Assembly: GCA_009760855.2 (NCBI GenBank)
Contig: WPIO01000218.1
Span: 62,001-126,000 of the forward strand
Direction: 5' to 3'
DNA: 64,000 nt
Source of the DNA: Cristatella mucedo
Taxonomy: Eukaryota; Bryozoa; Phylactolaemata; Cristatellidae
Shown here: positions 34,841 to 44,720 of the stretch, piece after piece
Position numbering within the stretch: the first letter of the stretch is position 1
How the letters are laid out: each line of letters begins with the position of its first letter
The notes under the pieces: model-generated
The model's input: the letters and a program-made list of their open reading frames with translations, nothing else
What the model was told of the DNA's origin: nothing
The model's database searches: none
Made by a program: the position numbers and the translations under genes

Positions 34841-35690
34841 TAACTTGCAACTCTTCTCTAACAAAACTTCTCTTAACATCATTTAAGAAATATCTAGTCG
34901 GTTGTTCTTGTAATACCATTATTCTAACAATAGTATGTTTAGTCAAGCTCCATATTGGGTCTGTAACTCTTCTTCTTTTTTCATCTTCTCCTTCACCAGG
35001 TTCTAATAAATATCCAACACTTGTTCCAAGTTCTAATAGCTTTTCTGCGCGATATTTTGGTTTCTTTAGTTTTACCTTTCCTTTTTTTATTGCCTTTGCA
35101 GGTTCTTCACCAATCATTCTTGTAACACTATTATTTAGATATTCAATAATTTTTGGTAAATTATCAACCCACTCTTTATTTCTAGTATAATCTCCCTTAT
35201 TAATACTTTCTAATTCTTTTTCATACTGAGCAATAAACGCTCTCTCAGCAACTGTTCTATTCATTCTTTCAACTAATGCAACACTCTTTTTACTAGTACC
35301 TTCAATAATTTGTGTTCCATGTTTTTTCATTTCTTTAGCAAACTCCCCTTTAAACTCTGACCCAGGATCAACTGTCACTTTCTTTGGCCACCTTAAAGGA
35401 CCTTTATTGTAAATATCTATTATTGCTTTTGTTACTTCTTTAGAAGACTTTGTTTTAAGAGGTCTTGATTCTTTATATCTACTAGCGACATCAATGACAC
35501 TCAAAGCATATTTGTATCCAGAGTCATTAGGCATGTATAGAATGTCTGCTTGGTGATTTTCATTAGGCTCAACAACATTAAAGAAACCTTGTGGAATGTT
35601 CTTTGGTCTTGGCTTGAATACTTGACTTATATCTAGGTTACGATTGAACTTTCCTTCTTTTTTTCTTTCATTTAGAGTTAAAAACGACAT
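34830..35690 (-). CDS. Retrovirus-like integrase, 286 aa (V1b)
   Basis: Intact rve-superfamily integrase that would catalyse insertion of the viral DNA. The catalytic triad is visible as D49 (HQADILYM), D108 (VTVDPGSEFKGEF) and E141 (ALVERMNRT). A basic C-terminal region follows (KKGKVKLKKPKYRAEKLLEL, then a WSLTKHTIVRI segment). No N-terminal HHCC zinc finger is seen. Starts at ATG 35690 in a 9-bp divergent spacer with the Cys-rich gene, around CTATAGAG. Integrases of this type define the Maverick/Polinton and adintovirus group. Confidence 0.93.
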   Translation of the reverse strand: MSFLTLNERKKEGKFNRNLDISQVFKPRPKNIPQGFFNVVEPNENHQADILYMPNDSGYKYALSVIDVASRYKESRPLKTKSSKEVTKAIIDIYNKGPLRWPKKVTVDPGSEFKGEFAKEMKKHGTQIIEGTSKKSVALVERMNRTVAERAFIAQYEKELESINKGDYTRNKEWVDNLPKIIEYLNNSVTRMIGEEPAKAIKKGKVKLKKPKYRAEKLLELGTSVGYLLEPGEGEDEKRRRVTDPIWSLTKHTIVRIMVLQEQPTRYFLNDVKRSFVREELQVIKP

Positions 35691-35699
35691 CTATAGAGA

Positions 35700-36158
35700 A
35701 TGGAAATATTTTGTAACACATGTTTATGCTCATTTGGTGTTCTTGAATATCTTGAAGAAGGTCATCCTTTTTGCAAACCAAAAATAAAAAGACTAAAACA
35801 GGAGTATGAAATACGTTGTTGTATCTGCGATAAAGATATGGAAGAAACTGAATTTGATTCAAACCTTTTTCGTAATAAACATTACATAGTCTGTTCTTAC
35901 TGCAACATAGATTCTAATTATTATAAAAAAGAAAAACCAACTAAACTGTATTCACTGGTTAAGAAGCACTTAAAGAAACAATGTTGTTCTACTTCTTTAC
36001 ATCATTGTTTAGACCATGAAGCCATCTGTTACATTTCTAAATTATTCCCACTTGTTAAAGGTAAACGCAAAGCAACAAAATTAAAAGAGTTAATAGTTTT
36101 AATAGCTAATTTATACTATTCAGGAGGGTACATAACTAACGAAGAGGTTCACCTTTAA
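35700..36158 (+). CDS. Conserved Cys-rich viral protein, 152 aa (V1b)
   Basis: Intact frame, same length and Cys layout as 28562-29020: CNTC, HPFC, RCCICDKDM, CSYCNID, then KKQCCSTSLHHCLDHEAIC, LFPLVKGKRKAT and LYYSGGYIT. The C-terminal half is the most conserved. It is divergent from the integrase and overlaps the fibre gene end by 39 bp (36120-36158). No family recognised; probably metal-binding. Confidence 0.78.
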   Translation: MEIFCNTCLCSFGVLEYLEEGHPFCKPKIKRLKQEYEIRCCICDKDMEETEFDSNLFRNKHYIVCSYCNIDSNYYKKEKPTKLYSLVKKHLKKQCCSTSLHHCLDHEAICYISKLFPLVKGKRKATKLKELIVLIANLYYSGGYITNEEVHL

Positions 36159-36980
36159 TTTTCCTGTACTATCAACAAAGTAGTACTCTGTAGGTAATCT
36201 ACTAAAATATACATAGTACTTTAAATTAACACCCGTTGAAACAGTATTTATAGCCCTTACATCACCAGATACTACTGATGTATCGGTATTAGGTTTGAGA
36301 AATACACAATTAGAAGCTCCAAAAACCATAACATTCAATATCATTATTGGCGGAGACATTTTATTTGTCCATGAATAGGGTGTTGATAGGTTTAATATTG
36401 AATTTAATGCTTTAGGGTCCATTGAGATTGCTATTACTTCTGTTATTTTTTTAAGTGACTTATCTACGTAATTCTTTGTTGCAACGTCAGAAGGATTTGC
36501 AGGCTCAGAAACATTAGTGATTGAATACCCACCCATATTGATATTTGTTGTTGAAGGATAGTTCTTTAGTAATACATCTCTTTTCATTCCACCGTAAGTA
36601 ACACGAAAGTCATCATTTAGAACGACCGGATTAGTATTTCCAGAATTCCAATAAGTAGATGTTATAGCAAAACTATTCATGTTTAAATCTCCTAACATTG
36701 TATCACCTGTTTTCTTAACATAATTATTTACTTGTGAAACATTTATTCCATCAGTTGGATGAACACCTGCTCCAAGATTTGTAATACGTTTTCCACCAAG
36801 ATTAAGTGTTAAAGCAGAGTTAACAAGAAAGTTAGCGTCGGCATAAGCTTTTGTAACAGCTTCATAGTCATTAACAGGATCGCCTAAATTAATAATCCTA
36901 TTGCCACTGGCATCAAGATCTGAAAGAATAAAACCATTATTCTTCGAAACATAATCTTCATTATGAAACTTTTTGTTCAT
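36120..36980 (-). CDS. Fibre protein, 286 aa (V1b)
   Basis: Intact frame starting at ATG 36980 after TTATATAG. The N-terminal two thirds contain at least three repeats of the form N-x-I-x-N-L/V-x-x-P-x-x-x-x-D-x-x-T-K-x-Y-x-D (GNRIINLGDPVNDYEAVTK; GGKRITNLGAGVHPTD; SITNVSEPANPSDVATKNYV), typical of trimeric phage-tail and adintovirus fibres. The C-terminal part (SILNLSTPYSWTNK onward) is a different, β-rich domain, probably the receptor-binding head. It overlaps the start of the exonuclease gene end by 20 bp. Confidence 0.85.
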   Translation of the reverse strand: MNKKFHNEDYVSKNNGFILSDLDASGNRIINLGDPVNDYEAVTKAYADANFLVNSALTLNLGGKRITNLGAGVHPTDGINVSQVNNYVKKTGDTMLGDLNMNSFAITSTYWNSGNTNPVVLNDDFRVTYGGMKRDVLLKNYPSTTNINMGGYSITNVSEPANPSDVATKNYVDKSLKKITEVIAISMDPKALNSILNLSTPYSWTNKMSPPIMILNVMVFGASNCVFLKPNTDTSVVSGDVRAINTVSTGVNLKYYVYFSRLPTEYYFVDSTGKLKVNLFVSYVPS

Positions 36981-37788
36981 CTATATAATCATTTATTAAT
37001 ATTTTAGATCTCTTTAACACTTCTTTAATCACTGGAATAATTCTTACAAATCTAAATGGGTCTTCTTCAACTACTTGTATCTCTACTTTTTTTATATAGT
37101 ATTTAATATCATAACCAAAAGTTTTTTTACTGTTAAAACGTCCATATTCAGTAATTATATCAAATTCAAATTCGAAGTACTTCTCATCTTTAAGTAAAAA
37201 CATGAAAAGAGGTTTACCTATTGGCATATCAAAATCATGACTAGTTGGAACTCTAACTGTTCCAGCGGCAATATATTCATTAGGTATATCACAGCAATTC
37301 AAACCAGGAACAAAGATTTCAAACTCACTAAAAAAGCATCTACTAAGTTTTAAAACGTGTAAACCAAGTAAACACTGTGCAAGGTATTGTTTTAGTATAT
37401 TATCTTCAACTATCTTTCTACTCCATAAACATTTTATTTCTATTAGTGTACCTTGATCAATAATACCATCTGGAGAATACCTATAGACTCCATCACTAGT
37501 AAAACATTAATTTGAATTCTCAATACTTCTATTCAACTTCATTTCTAAATACTTAGCTGCTATTGGTTCAAATTCTTTACCAAATAACATCTGAGGAAAT
37601 TTCATAGCTTTAGAGTTATCAATATATTTTTTTAGTTTTCTATTTGCAATTAATTCTACATCACAATCGATTTGAGACCCAAATACCATATCATCTCCTA
37701 ATACTGAATACACTTCTGATCCACCAATATTTAACCTCATAGAATTTTTCCATTCATCAAAACCCTGAATGAAATTTGTTTTTTTCAT
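36961..37788 (-). pseudogene. YqaJ/lambda-type exonuclease, one stop (V1b)
   Basis: 275-codon exonuclease with a single lesion, TAA at 37507-37509. Family blocks: LNIGGSEVYSVLG near residue 20, QMLFGKEFEPIAAKYLEMK, then the catalytic SPDGIIDQGTLIEIKCLW (D and E-x-K), then QYLAQCLLGLHVL and FEIFVPGLN. Such nucleases digest one DNA strand 5' to 3' and support viral recombination or packaging. I start it at ATG 37788 (after ATATATA), 10 bp after the MCP stop; a longer start at 37806 would overlap the MCP end. Confidence 0.88.
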
Positions 37789-37798
37789 TATATATCTA

Positions 37799-38773
37799 TT
37801 AAACATCTAATGAATTGAAAGAAGACATTGCTCTTCTACAAATAAAAGGTGTTCCATTTCCAGGGGATGATAGTTCCAATGTGTTCTCACAGATCGTGAT
37901 ATAATGGATCATAATTGTTGGTGCTTGCGCAGCAGTAATTTCAGGTTGTGCTGGTACATTTCCATTAGCAGGAATAGCAGCAGTAACACCAGGTATTGTA
38001 CTATTGAATTCAATTGATATTTCAAGTTTTTCTGTCCCTCTAATGGTTTCGTCATTATACTGTAGATCAACAACGTGAATAGGATAAAGAGTTAACCATT
38101 CTGGAAATGTAATACCAACAGGTAGGTTTAGTTCATTTGATCCAAGAAATTGTTTCCTAAACGTAGTAAAATCAAGGTAAGAAGTTGAACATTTAGCGTC
38201 TCTTGGATAGCCAGCTCTTTTCTGATATGGATAAGTTCTTGAACTATTAGAAGTCACTGAGACATTTTTAATATCGCAATGGTTAAAAGTGCAAGGGTTA
38301 CCCGTATAGCTATTAAGTTTATTTAAGTTTTGAGCTGCAACTATTAGCCATCTAACTTTATCAAGATTATAATGCATAGTTAGCATCTTTGTAAATGTAA
38401 GATTTGAATTGTAACCTGTTAAACTAATGTTTTCATATTTTCTAGTTCTGTAATTTAACCTAAGTTTCTTTGAGGTTACAGCTGTAATGTCAGTAAGTGA
38501 TTTCTGAATACTCATTTTAGGAGTTACATATGGAACGAATAATCTCATTTTTGACATGTCAATTTTAAATGCGTTCCAAACACCATTTCCAGCAGCTAAT
38601 GCAGCTGATCTAGCTTGAATTGCGTTGACATTAACATCTGCAGCAGCAGCACTTACTCCTGTCATAATAGCATTAAGATCACCACCATTAACCCTAGTTA
38701 GTTCAATATCAAATTGAGTATTGTAAATAATCCTATTCATATCAGCACAAAATCCAGAGATTCTTGTGGACAT
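37799..38773 (-). pseudogene. Major capsid protein, C-terminal part (V1b)
   Basis: 324 open codons of a double-jelly-roll (hexon-like) MCP. It begins in the region GFCADMNRIIYNTQF-x-IELTR with the following GDLNAIMTG, continues with MSKMRLFVPYVTP, DKVRWLIVAAQN and the C-terminal FPEWLTLYPIHVVDLQYND, IMIHYITICE. All of these blocks are matched in V2 at 59020-59918. The N-terminal roughly 40 percent is missing; at 38773 the frame is joined to polymerase N-terminal sequence. The ATG at 38773 is a fortuitous start inside the junction. Confidence 0.88.
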
Positions 38774-39895
38774 GTGTTAAGATGTCTAAGAGAATCAAAC
38801 CTAATAAACTTGTTACTTTCAGCAGGCATTAAATAAACTATTGTTTCAGAATTTATACTTTCACACAGTTCTAAATGGTCATATGCTCGTTTTTTTTATC
38901 AAATAATCTATTTAAACATCTATGACAATAATACTGTTTTCCACCAGAATTAGTTGGTCAACATAATGAATAAAAATTGCTAATCAACATATAATGTTCT
39001 TTTTCATTTTTAATTAGTAATAAAAGATTTACATGTCTTCCTTCTTTCTCATCTGACTTTTTTACAACTCTTAACGGTGAAACTCTAGTTTCTTTATTAA
39101 CAACACGTTTAAACATTTATACTAACATTCATTGCTTTTTCTAATTTGTCAACATCTTTGACTTTTAAAGGCCATTCAATATCACTAATTAGGTGAGAAT
39201 ATTTAAAAGATAGTATCTTTTTTAAGTCACTTATTTTCCATTTATTTCTTTCTACTGGATTTAATGCTCTTAAAACACACCACAATGCACAAAACTCATC
39301 TTTTTTCATTTTTTAAATTAATTATACACTCTTTCTTAACTTGATATTCAGGTGTTTCACTATAAGATCCACCACCCATCAGATTGTATTTCGTAATAAC
39401 AACTGAAAATGAATGAAAACCAATAAACAACCATCCAGAAACAACACTATTTTCTATTAAAATCTCAGAACTTTTTTCTAGTGAAAGCATTATTTTTTCA
39501 TAAACTTTATTTACTGGTTCACTATCTATTGTCAACGTTGATTTAGATTGAGCGCCTCTTTTTTCTATTGTTCCATCATCAAACATTTTCATTTCAAATG
39601 ATACTTTAAAACTAAATCTAATAAAAGGCCAAGAATTTCTAACTTTATCAAGTAATTTCTTTGTTGGATATCTAACGAATTCTCTGAGTGTTTCAAAATC
39701 TATATATATTCTTTTTGTTGTATAAGCAAAAGTTAAAGTAATACCTCCTCCTGTAACAACTGGCTCTGTAAAACCAACTTTATTAAGTCTTCCTTGTTTA
39801 CCGACATATTTTCTACTTGAGGAATCAAAATCAATATTCATCAGCCTTCTAGTCTCAAAAGGAAAAGAGTTTCTTTGTCTCGATTTTGAAGTCAT
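38774..39895 (-). pseudogene. PolB N-terminal region, broken (V1b)
   Basis: N-terminal region typical of Maverick/adintovirus protein-primed DNA polymerases, before the exonuclease and polymerase domains. 39895-39296 is open (RRLMNIDFDSS, GWLFIGFHSFSVVITKYN, ECIINLKNE). A frameshift in an A-run at about 39302 precedes EFCALWCVLRALNP (39300-39109). Further lesions come before HVNLLLI, EHYMLISNFYSLC (with a stop) and a YYCHRCLNRLF zinc-finger-like block. It ends at the MCP junction, so no catalytic motif is present. Clearly diverged from the V2 polymerase. Confidence 0.82.
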
Positions 39896-39965
39896 GCTAT
39901 ATAAGGTAATAATATTTCTGCTAAAATAAATTAATTATTATAGAACTATAAGATTAGAAAAATAA

Positions 39966-40168
39966 GGGGCCGTCCATAAACGACGTCACGCGATTTTGGC
40001 CGATTTTTCACCCCCCCTCCCCCTCGTCACAAGTCGTCACAAAAAGTCAGACCCCCTTCAAATATAACGTCACAAAGCTAAGTTTCTATAAGTCTTCAAA
40101 TATAACGTCACAGAAGTCAGAACCCCCTGACCCCCTAGGTGCGTGACGTCGTTTATGGACGGCCCCTA
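39966..40168. mobile_element. PIF/Harbinger-type MITE, copy 1
   Basis: 203-bp element with inverted termini GGGGCCGTCCATAAACGACG and its complement, internal CAAATATAACGTCACA repeats, no coding capacity, flanked by TAA on both sides (3-bp TWA-type target duplication). The homologue is at 47458-47654. It sits at the presumed PolB-side end of V1b. Confidence 0.85.
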
Positions 40169-41971
40169 AGGCGACCTTTTTCTCGCGATGAGGTTTTTTT
40201 TTCATTTTACGACATCGGGGAATTTTTGGACCGCCGAAGGTGAAACTGAGGTTAGACGAAAATTTCGTGATGTCGTCAAAGGTAAAAACACATCATCAGG
40301 GCTCGGCGCACAGAGGCGGCGAGATGTAGAACGAAGCCCCCACAAACGAACTGTGGTACTGACCACGATGACGGTATTAAATTATTCGCAGGCATTGCAA
40401 GCGTGGGAGCGTACGTACGGATGTAGAAGCCGTCGTTGAAGGTGCTCCGGAGCGTCAGTGAAGAGAAGAGAATAGAGAGTGAAGCAGCTCCGGAGAGACG
40501 GGGATAAAGGGGGTTGCGTCCACACAGGCCGGAGGAAAAGCAGAAAGTTTTTTTTGCTGCAGGTCTAGTGGGTCACGAAACCGGAGCTGATCCATCGCAA
40601 TTAAATCCGGCTTAGTCAGCCGATAGTGTCCAAATGCAGCGCCTAATAAGGCTGTACTCGGTGCACCAGTTGGCCGGCCGAGTGGTGCGAGTCCGGCCTG
40701 GGCTCAACTGCATCGTAAGCGAGGCCGCGCCCACACTTTCACGTTACCATCTTGCTCGTGCATGTAATGAGATGTGCCATTAGAATATTTTGCACATTTT
40801 TGGAATAAGTTGTGTTAGCTGTCAGCTCACTAACGTCATTACATAAAGCGGTCGCAGCATGTGCCGTGCTTTAAGCTTTGCTGCAATGATCGGCTTTGCT
40901 GACGTTCCGTATCCAGGAGGTCAGGTTGACAGCCATTTATTTACAATAGCGACCGGATAAAGCTATCTGCTACGACCATGAGAGTAGCGCCATGCTGCAA
41001 ACGTAGGCAGCCAGGTGAGGTCGTAGCACCACTTCACAATCAAGAAAGTAAAAGAAGACTCAGATAGCTTCGTCACTACGTCGAGCCGCGATGCTCACGA
41101 AGGCTGGCTCTACTGCTCGCCTGAGCTTGTTCTGGTCATTCTCCTACAAATTGCAGTAAATGCATCAGTAATAATTCATCAAACCTGGAAGAAGCTTAGT
41201 GTTTGTCCAGCGGAAGTAGTCCTTCAAAACCATTCTGACCCCTACTGCATGACCCTTTGCGGGCAAAAACAAGTGATGCATGAATCGATTTAGAAGCTTA
41301 ATGCTGCCACACCTACGTGTAGGCTGCATTCAATCTAGGCTGGGAAGCACTGGTGTCAAGCTCTAAAGGCAAGCGTAGCCGGAAAAGATAATGCAGAAGA
41401 CTAATTGTTCTAAGGAAAGGCTCCCAACACGTGTGGGGCTCAGGTTTTTGTCGTCTGCTTTCATTCCAGCTGCAGGTAGGTGCAGGTATCTGCCGGTTCA
41501 TTTCTATTTAGGCTGGTATTCCTATCTCGACTCCAACCTGGAATTAATACCATATCTGAGTTTACTAGCTGCCTCCACTCAGGCTTGTTGGTTCAAGCTC
41601 TTTAGCTTTACATCACTTATAGTTCGTATGAGCAGCAGGAACCGAAAGCTTGGATTGAGGCAGAGGTGAGTGCAGGAAAAACTGTGTTTGCTGTACTGAG
41701 AGATGGCATAATACTGCTAGAGATGCAAGAGCAGCTGATTAAAAGAGCATGCTCTGGGACACCTGTGAATAATTTCCAGCGCATAGCTTTATTCTGCTTG
41801 ATGAATAGAGCTAGAGGGCGCTCCATATTCAGTTATCGAATGCAGATTTGTGGCATGCACTAGACAGCTCCTTGCTTAAGTAAGGCTATCGTTCTCACAC
41901 AAATTCCACACAGCTGTATCTGTGCCTTCTTGCACCAGCTTTCTTAAAATGGCTTTTGCACAACATGAGCC
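40169..41971. other. Host DNA, no gene recognised
   Basis: GC-richer than the viral DNA. Open frames at 40188-40439, 41391-41669 and 41666-41863 have no domain and conflict with each other. A short G/C-rich palindromic GGCCGGCCGAG occurs at about 40672. Confidence 0.5.
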
Positions 41972-42864
41972 TGAAGAACTAAACGATGATAAAACTAACT
42001 TACTAGTTATGGGCAAACCTAGTGTTATTCAGAAATTGGAAAGGCTGACTTTCAAAATTGGCTCTGCCAGCATATCTCCAGTTGCATCAGCTCGAAATCT
42101 CGGTTTCATATTCCAAAGCGACCTCTCGTTAGACGACCACATCAGCTCCACAGTCAAATCAGCCTATTTTCAGCTTCATAACATTGCTAAAATTAGGGCT
42201 TGTTTAGATAAGGATACCACGTCCAAGCTGGTCCATGCATTCGTGACATCTCGTCTCGACTTCTGCAACTCACTGCTTACTGGCCTACCAGCATGTGCGA
42301 TCAGGCGATTGTAGCTGGTGCAAAACTCTGCAGCTAGGCTTGTCTGTCGTGACAGTCGCAGTTGCCACATTACTCCACTTCTCGCCGACCTGCACTGGTT
42401 ACCAGTCAAGCAACGGATTGACTTCAAGGTTTTGTCGCTCACTTTTAGGTCTCTTCATTCTATGGCTCCAGCCTATCTTTCAGATACACTACCCCATCAG
42501 GCAAAGCATCGTACCACTCGCTTTTCGGAATCCAACAGTCTAGAAATACCTCGTACAAACCTTAAATCCTTTGGAGACCGTGCATTTAGCTCGTATGCTC
42601 CCACAGCCTGGAACTCCCTCCCGACCTGCATCAGAACATCCCCTGACCTGACCACATTTAAAAAAAACTTAAAAACATACCTATTTAGGACAGCATGACC
42701 CAGTGCATGTAACCCCTAACCATGTTATTCATTTTGTTTGTTTTTCAAGCATGATTTTACTTACTATTCTATTGCGTATCACTTTGCAGCAAATGTAAAG
42801 CGCCTAGAAAGAGATTAGGTTCTCTGAGGGCGCTTTATCAAGTGCAATATTATTATTATTATTA
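41972..42864 (+). mobile_element. LINE 3' copy C
   Basis: 5'-truncated plus-strand copy beginning at LNDDKTNLLVMGKPSVIQ (end of RT), through IGSASISPVASARNLG, a one-base stop TAG at about 42312 in NSAARLV region, HITPLLADLHWLPVKQRIDF, FGDRAFSSYAPTAWNSLPTC and LKTYLFRTA, then the 3' UTR and (TTA)n at 42848-42864. One of the best-preserved 3' ends, with an open C-terminus. Confidence 0.92.
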
Positions 42865-42887
42865 TATGATGGTCGCACCTAAATTCT

Positions 42888-43397
42888 CACCTCCTGACAT
42901 AGACTTTTCTCACCATTCTCTCCTCCTGACATAGAGTGCTCTAATGTGCGTTCGTGTTCGTTGCAGAATTCTTACGAAAACCGAAGTTCTTGCGAACATC
43001 GTATACGGAAACGATACAGCTAAGACCTGGTTAAAGTTATTCTAATTGTTATTTGACTGTAGCACGTAAGGAATTACGTGCCTATGGACATCTAAATGCT
43101 TATGGCTTCGGGCTGCTGGATCTCCCACGCCGGCGGCTGCCTTAGCTACGCCGGCGGCTAGTAACCTGCACGTTAGTTATGATCGTCAGCAGCTGCTATC
43201 GCTTCGTCATCGTAGATCAAATGCATTCCTAGATATTAATGTTGTTGCTAAGATTCATGAACTATGCAAAAGAAAAGCACCCAGTAGCCACTGCAGTGGC
43301 CGGAACAACCAGCTCAGACGCTGCTCGTTGGGCGGGAACTGCGAGCTGAGTACCCGCTCGTTTGGTATTCCTAGCATTGTCTCTGTAGTTTGGTAGC
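42888..43397 (+). mobile_element. LINE 5' end fragment
   Basis: Plus-strand 5' end of the same LINE family: CTCCTGACATAGAGTGCTCT, then GAATTCTTACGAAAACCGAA, then the start of the coding region (LSLRHRRSNAFLDINVVAKI-type, near 43200) and STRSFGIPSIVS at about 43350. The first 20-base block is present twice (42889 and 42932). Truncated 56 bp before the V2 palindrome. Confidence 0.85.
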
Positions 43398-43452
43398 ACA
43401 GCAGAGAGCCAGCCGATGCCCAACACCGACAGTTTATTCCCAATGCAAGGAG

Positions 43453-43578
43453 TGTTGTAAGAAAATTCCCACATTATGACATTTTAAATTTCTTAGGACA
43501 AATCTCATGCTCACTAACGTTCGCATTCGAAGTCCTAAGAAATTTAAAATGTCCTAATGTAGAAATTTTCTTACAACA
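43453..43578. repeat. 126-bp palindrome at the V2 left end
   Basis: Identical in structure to 33257-33382: 47-bp arms starting TGTTGTAAG, ending CTTACAACA, 32-base asymmetric loop. First sequence of V2. Confidence 0.92.
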
Positions 43579-43642
43579 TGAAATCTTTATATATAATAGT
43601 GGATTTTTTTAAATTAAACAAATTTTCTTTTTATTTATATAG

Positions 43643-44662
43643 ATGTATCGAAAAAGTCCTCAAAAGGGAAACTCGTTTTACGCAGAGTCAAGAAGACTAA
43701 TGAATATTGACGCCATAACTCCGAGTAAAAGTCTTGGTTCTAGATTTCATAAGTTTAAATTAGAATTTACTGGAGCTAATGGAAGATATGAGAGATACGT
43801 TCTTAAAGGGAGAGAATATCCTGCTATGGAAATTGATGATTTCTTTAACGACGTAATACCAAGCTATAACAGTGTGTTAAAAGAAGTAACAACGAGATTT
43901 GATTCATTTAAATTGCAAACAAAGATATCGGTTCATTCATATCATGAACAAACTAATGCACATAGGCATAGTGCTGTAACTGGTTCTAAGTTAGTTTCAG
44001 TTGTTAAAAGATCTGATTATACTAATGTTATCAAAAGGCAGTTGAAATCTTTAAAAGAAGCAATAGACAAAATTATTGATAAGAACCCTGGTTCTGGTTG
44101 GAGGTTGTTAGCTGTAAAACGTCTTGAGATAAATGTTACTGAATACGTTATTAAAGCAGGTTCATCGTATTTACAATTACCAGCTGGCTTAGCAAAGAAG
44201 CGTTGTTGTACTAATATAAAGAATGAAGATAACTATTGTGCTCTATGGTGTATATTGCGATTTCTAAATCCTATGAATACACATCCAGAGAGATGTTCTG
44301 ATTTGATTAAGATATTATTAACTAATTATCAAGAACTGAATGAACCATTATCAAAACTTGAATGGCCTCTCAAAGTAATTGATATTAAAAAACTAGGTAA
44401 ACTATTTAATGTTAGCATAAATGTTTATGAATATAATGAAAAATCAAATATATATCCTCTAAAAATTGTATCAAGAAAATTAGAGAATCAGGATAGACAT
44501 ATTAATCTTTTATTGATAACTAAGTCTGAAAAAAGTCATTATGTATTGATAAAGAATTTCAGTGGACTCTGTAGAACAACTAGTATAGGCGGATCAATGT
44601 TTTATTGTCATAGATGCATGCATAAGCTATTTTCAGCGGAAGATTTTAAAAATCATTTTTAG
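43643..44662 (+). pseudogene. PolB N-terminal region only, 339 codons (V2)
   Basis: Open frame from ATG directly after TTTATATAG. Recognisable parts of the long N-terminal region of Maverick/adintovirus family-B polymerases: RRLMNID, GWRLLAVKRLEINVTEYVI, then CTNIKNEDNYCALWCILRFL, WPLKVIDIKKLGKLFNVSIN, HINLLLI and SHYVLIKNFSGL, and a C-x-x-C…H type finger (FYCHRCMHKLFS…NHF). The frame stops at 44662, where the family continues into the exonuclease and polymerase domains; none of these is found here. A truncated replication gene. Confidence 0.85.
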
Positions 44663-44720
44663 TTGTGATCTTACTTTAAATGTTGCAAGAGTTTTATGTT
44701 ATTGTTATATTACAGGTGGA

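Larger units (their letters stand above)
34400..39965 (-). mobile_element. Endogenous adintovirus/Maverick-like fragment V1b
   Basis: A collapsed viral genome read on the minus strand: PolB N-terminal part, MCP C-terminal part, exonuclease, fibre, integrase, with two genes on the plus strand (152-aa Cys-rich and 133-aa membrane protein). Everything between the PolB N-terminus and the MCP C-terminus has been deleted. The PolB side ends 70 bp upstream of its start at a Harbinger MITE. Most genes are less damaged than in V0. Confidence 0.88.

Noticed and set aside
38773..38773. ATG at 38773 as a genuine start of the V1b capsid protein
   Set aside because: It falls inside the polymerase/MCP deletion junction, and the V2 MCP shows that about 200 N-terminal codons are missing.
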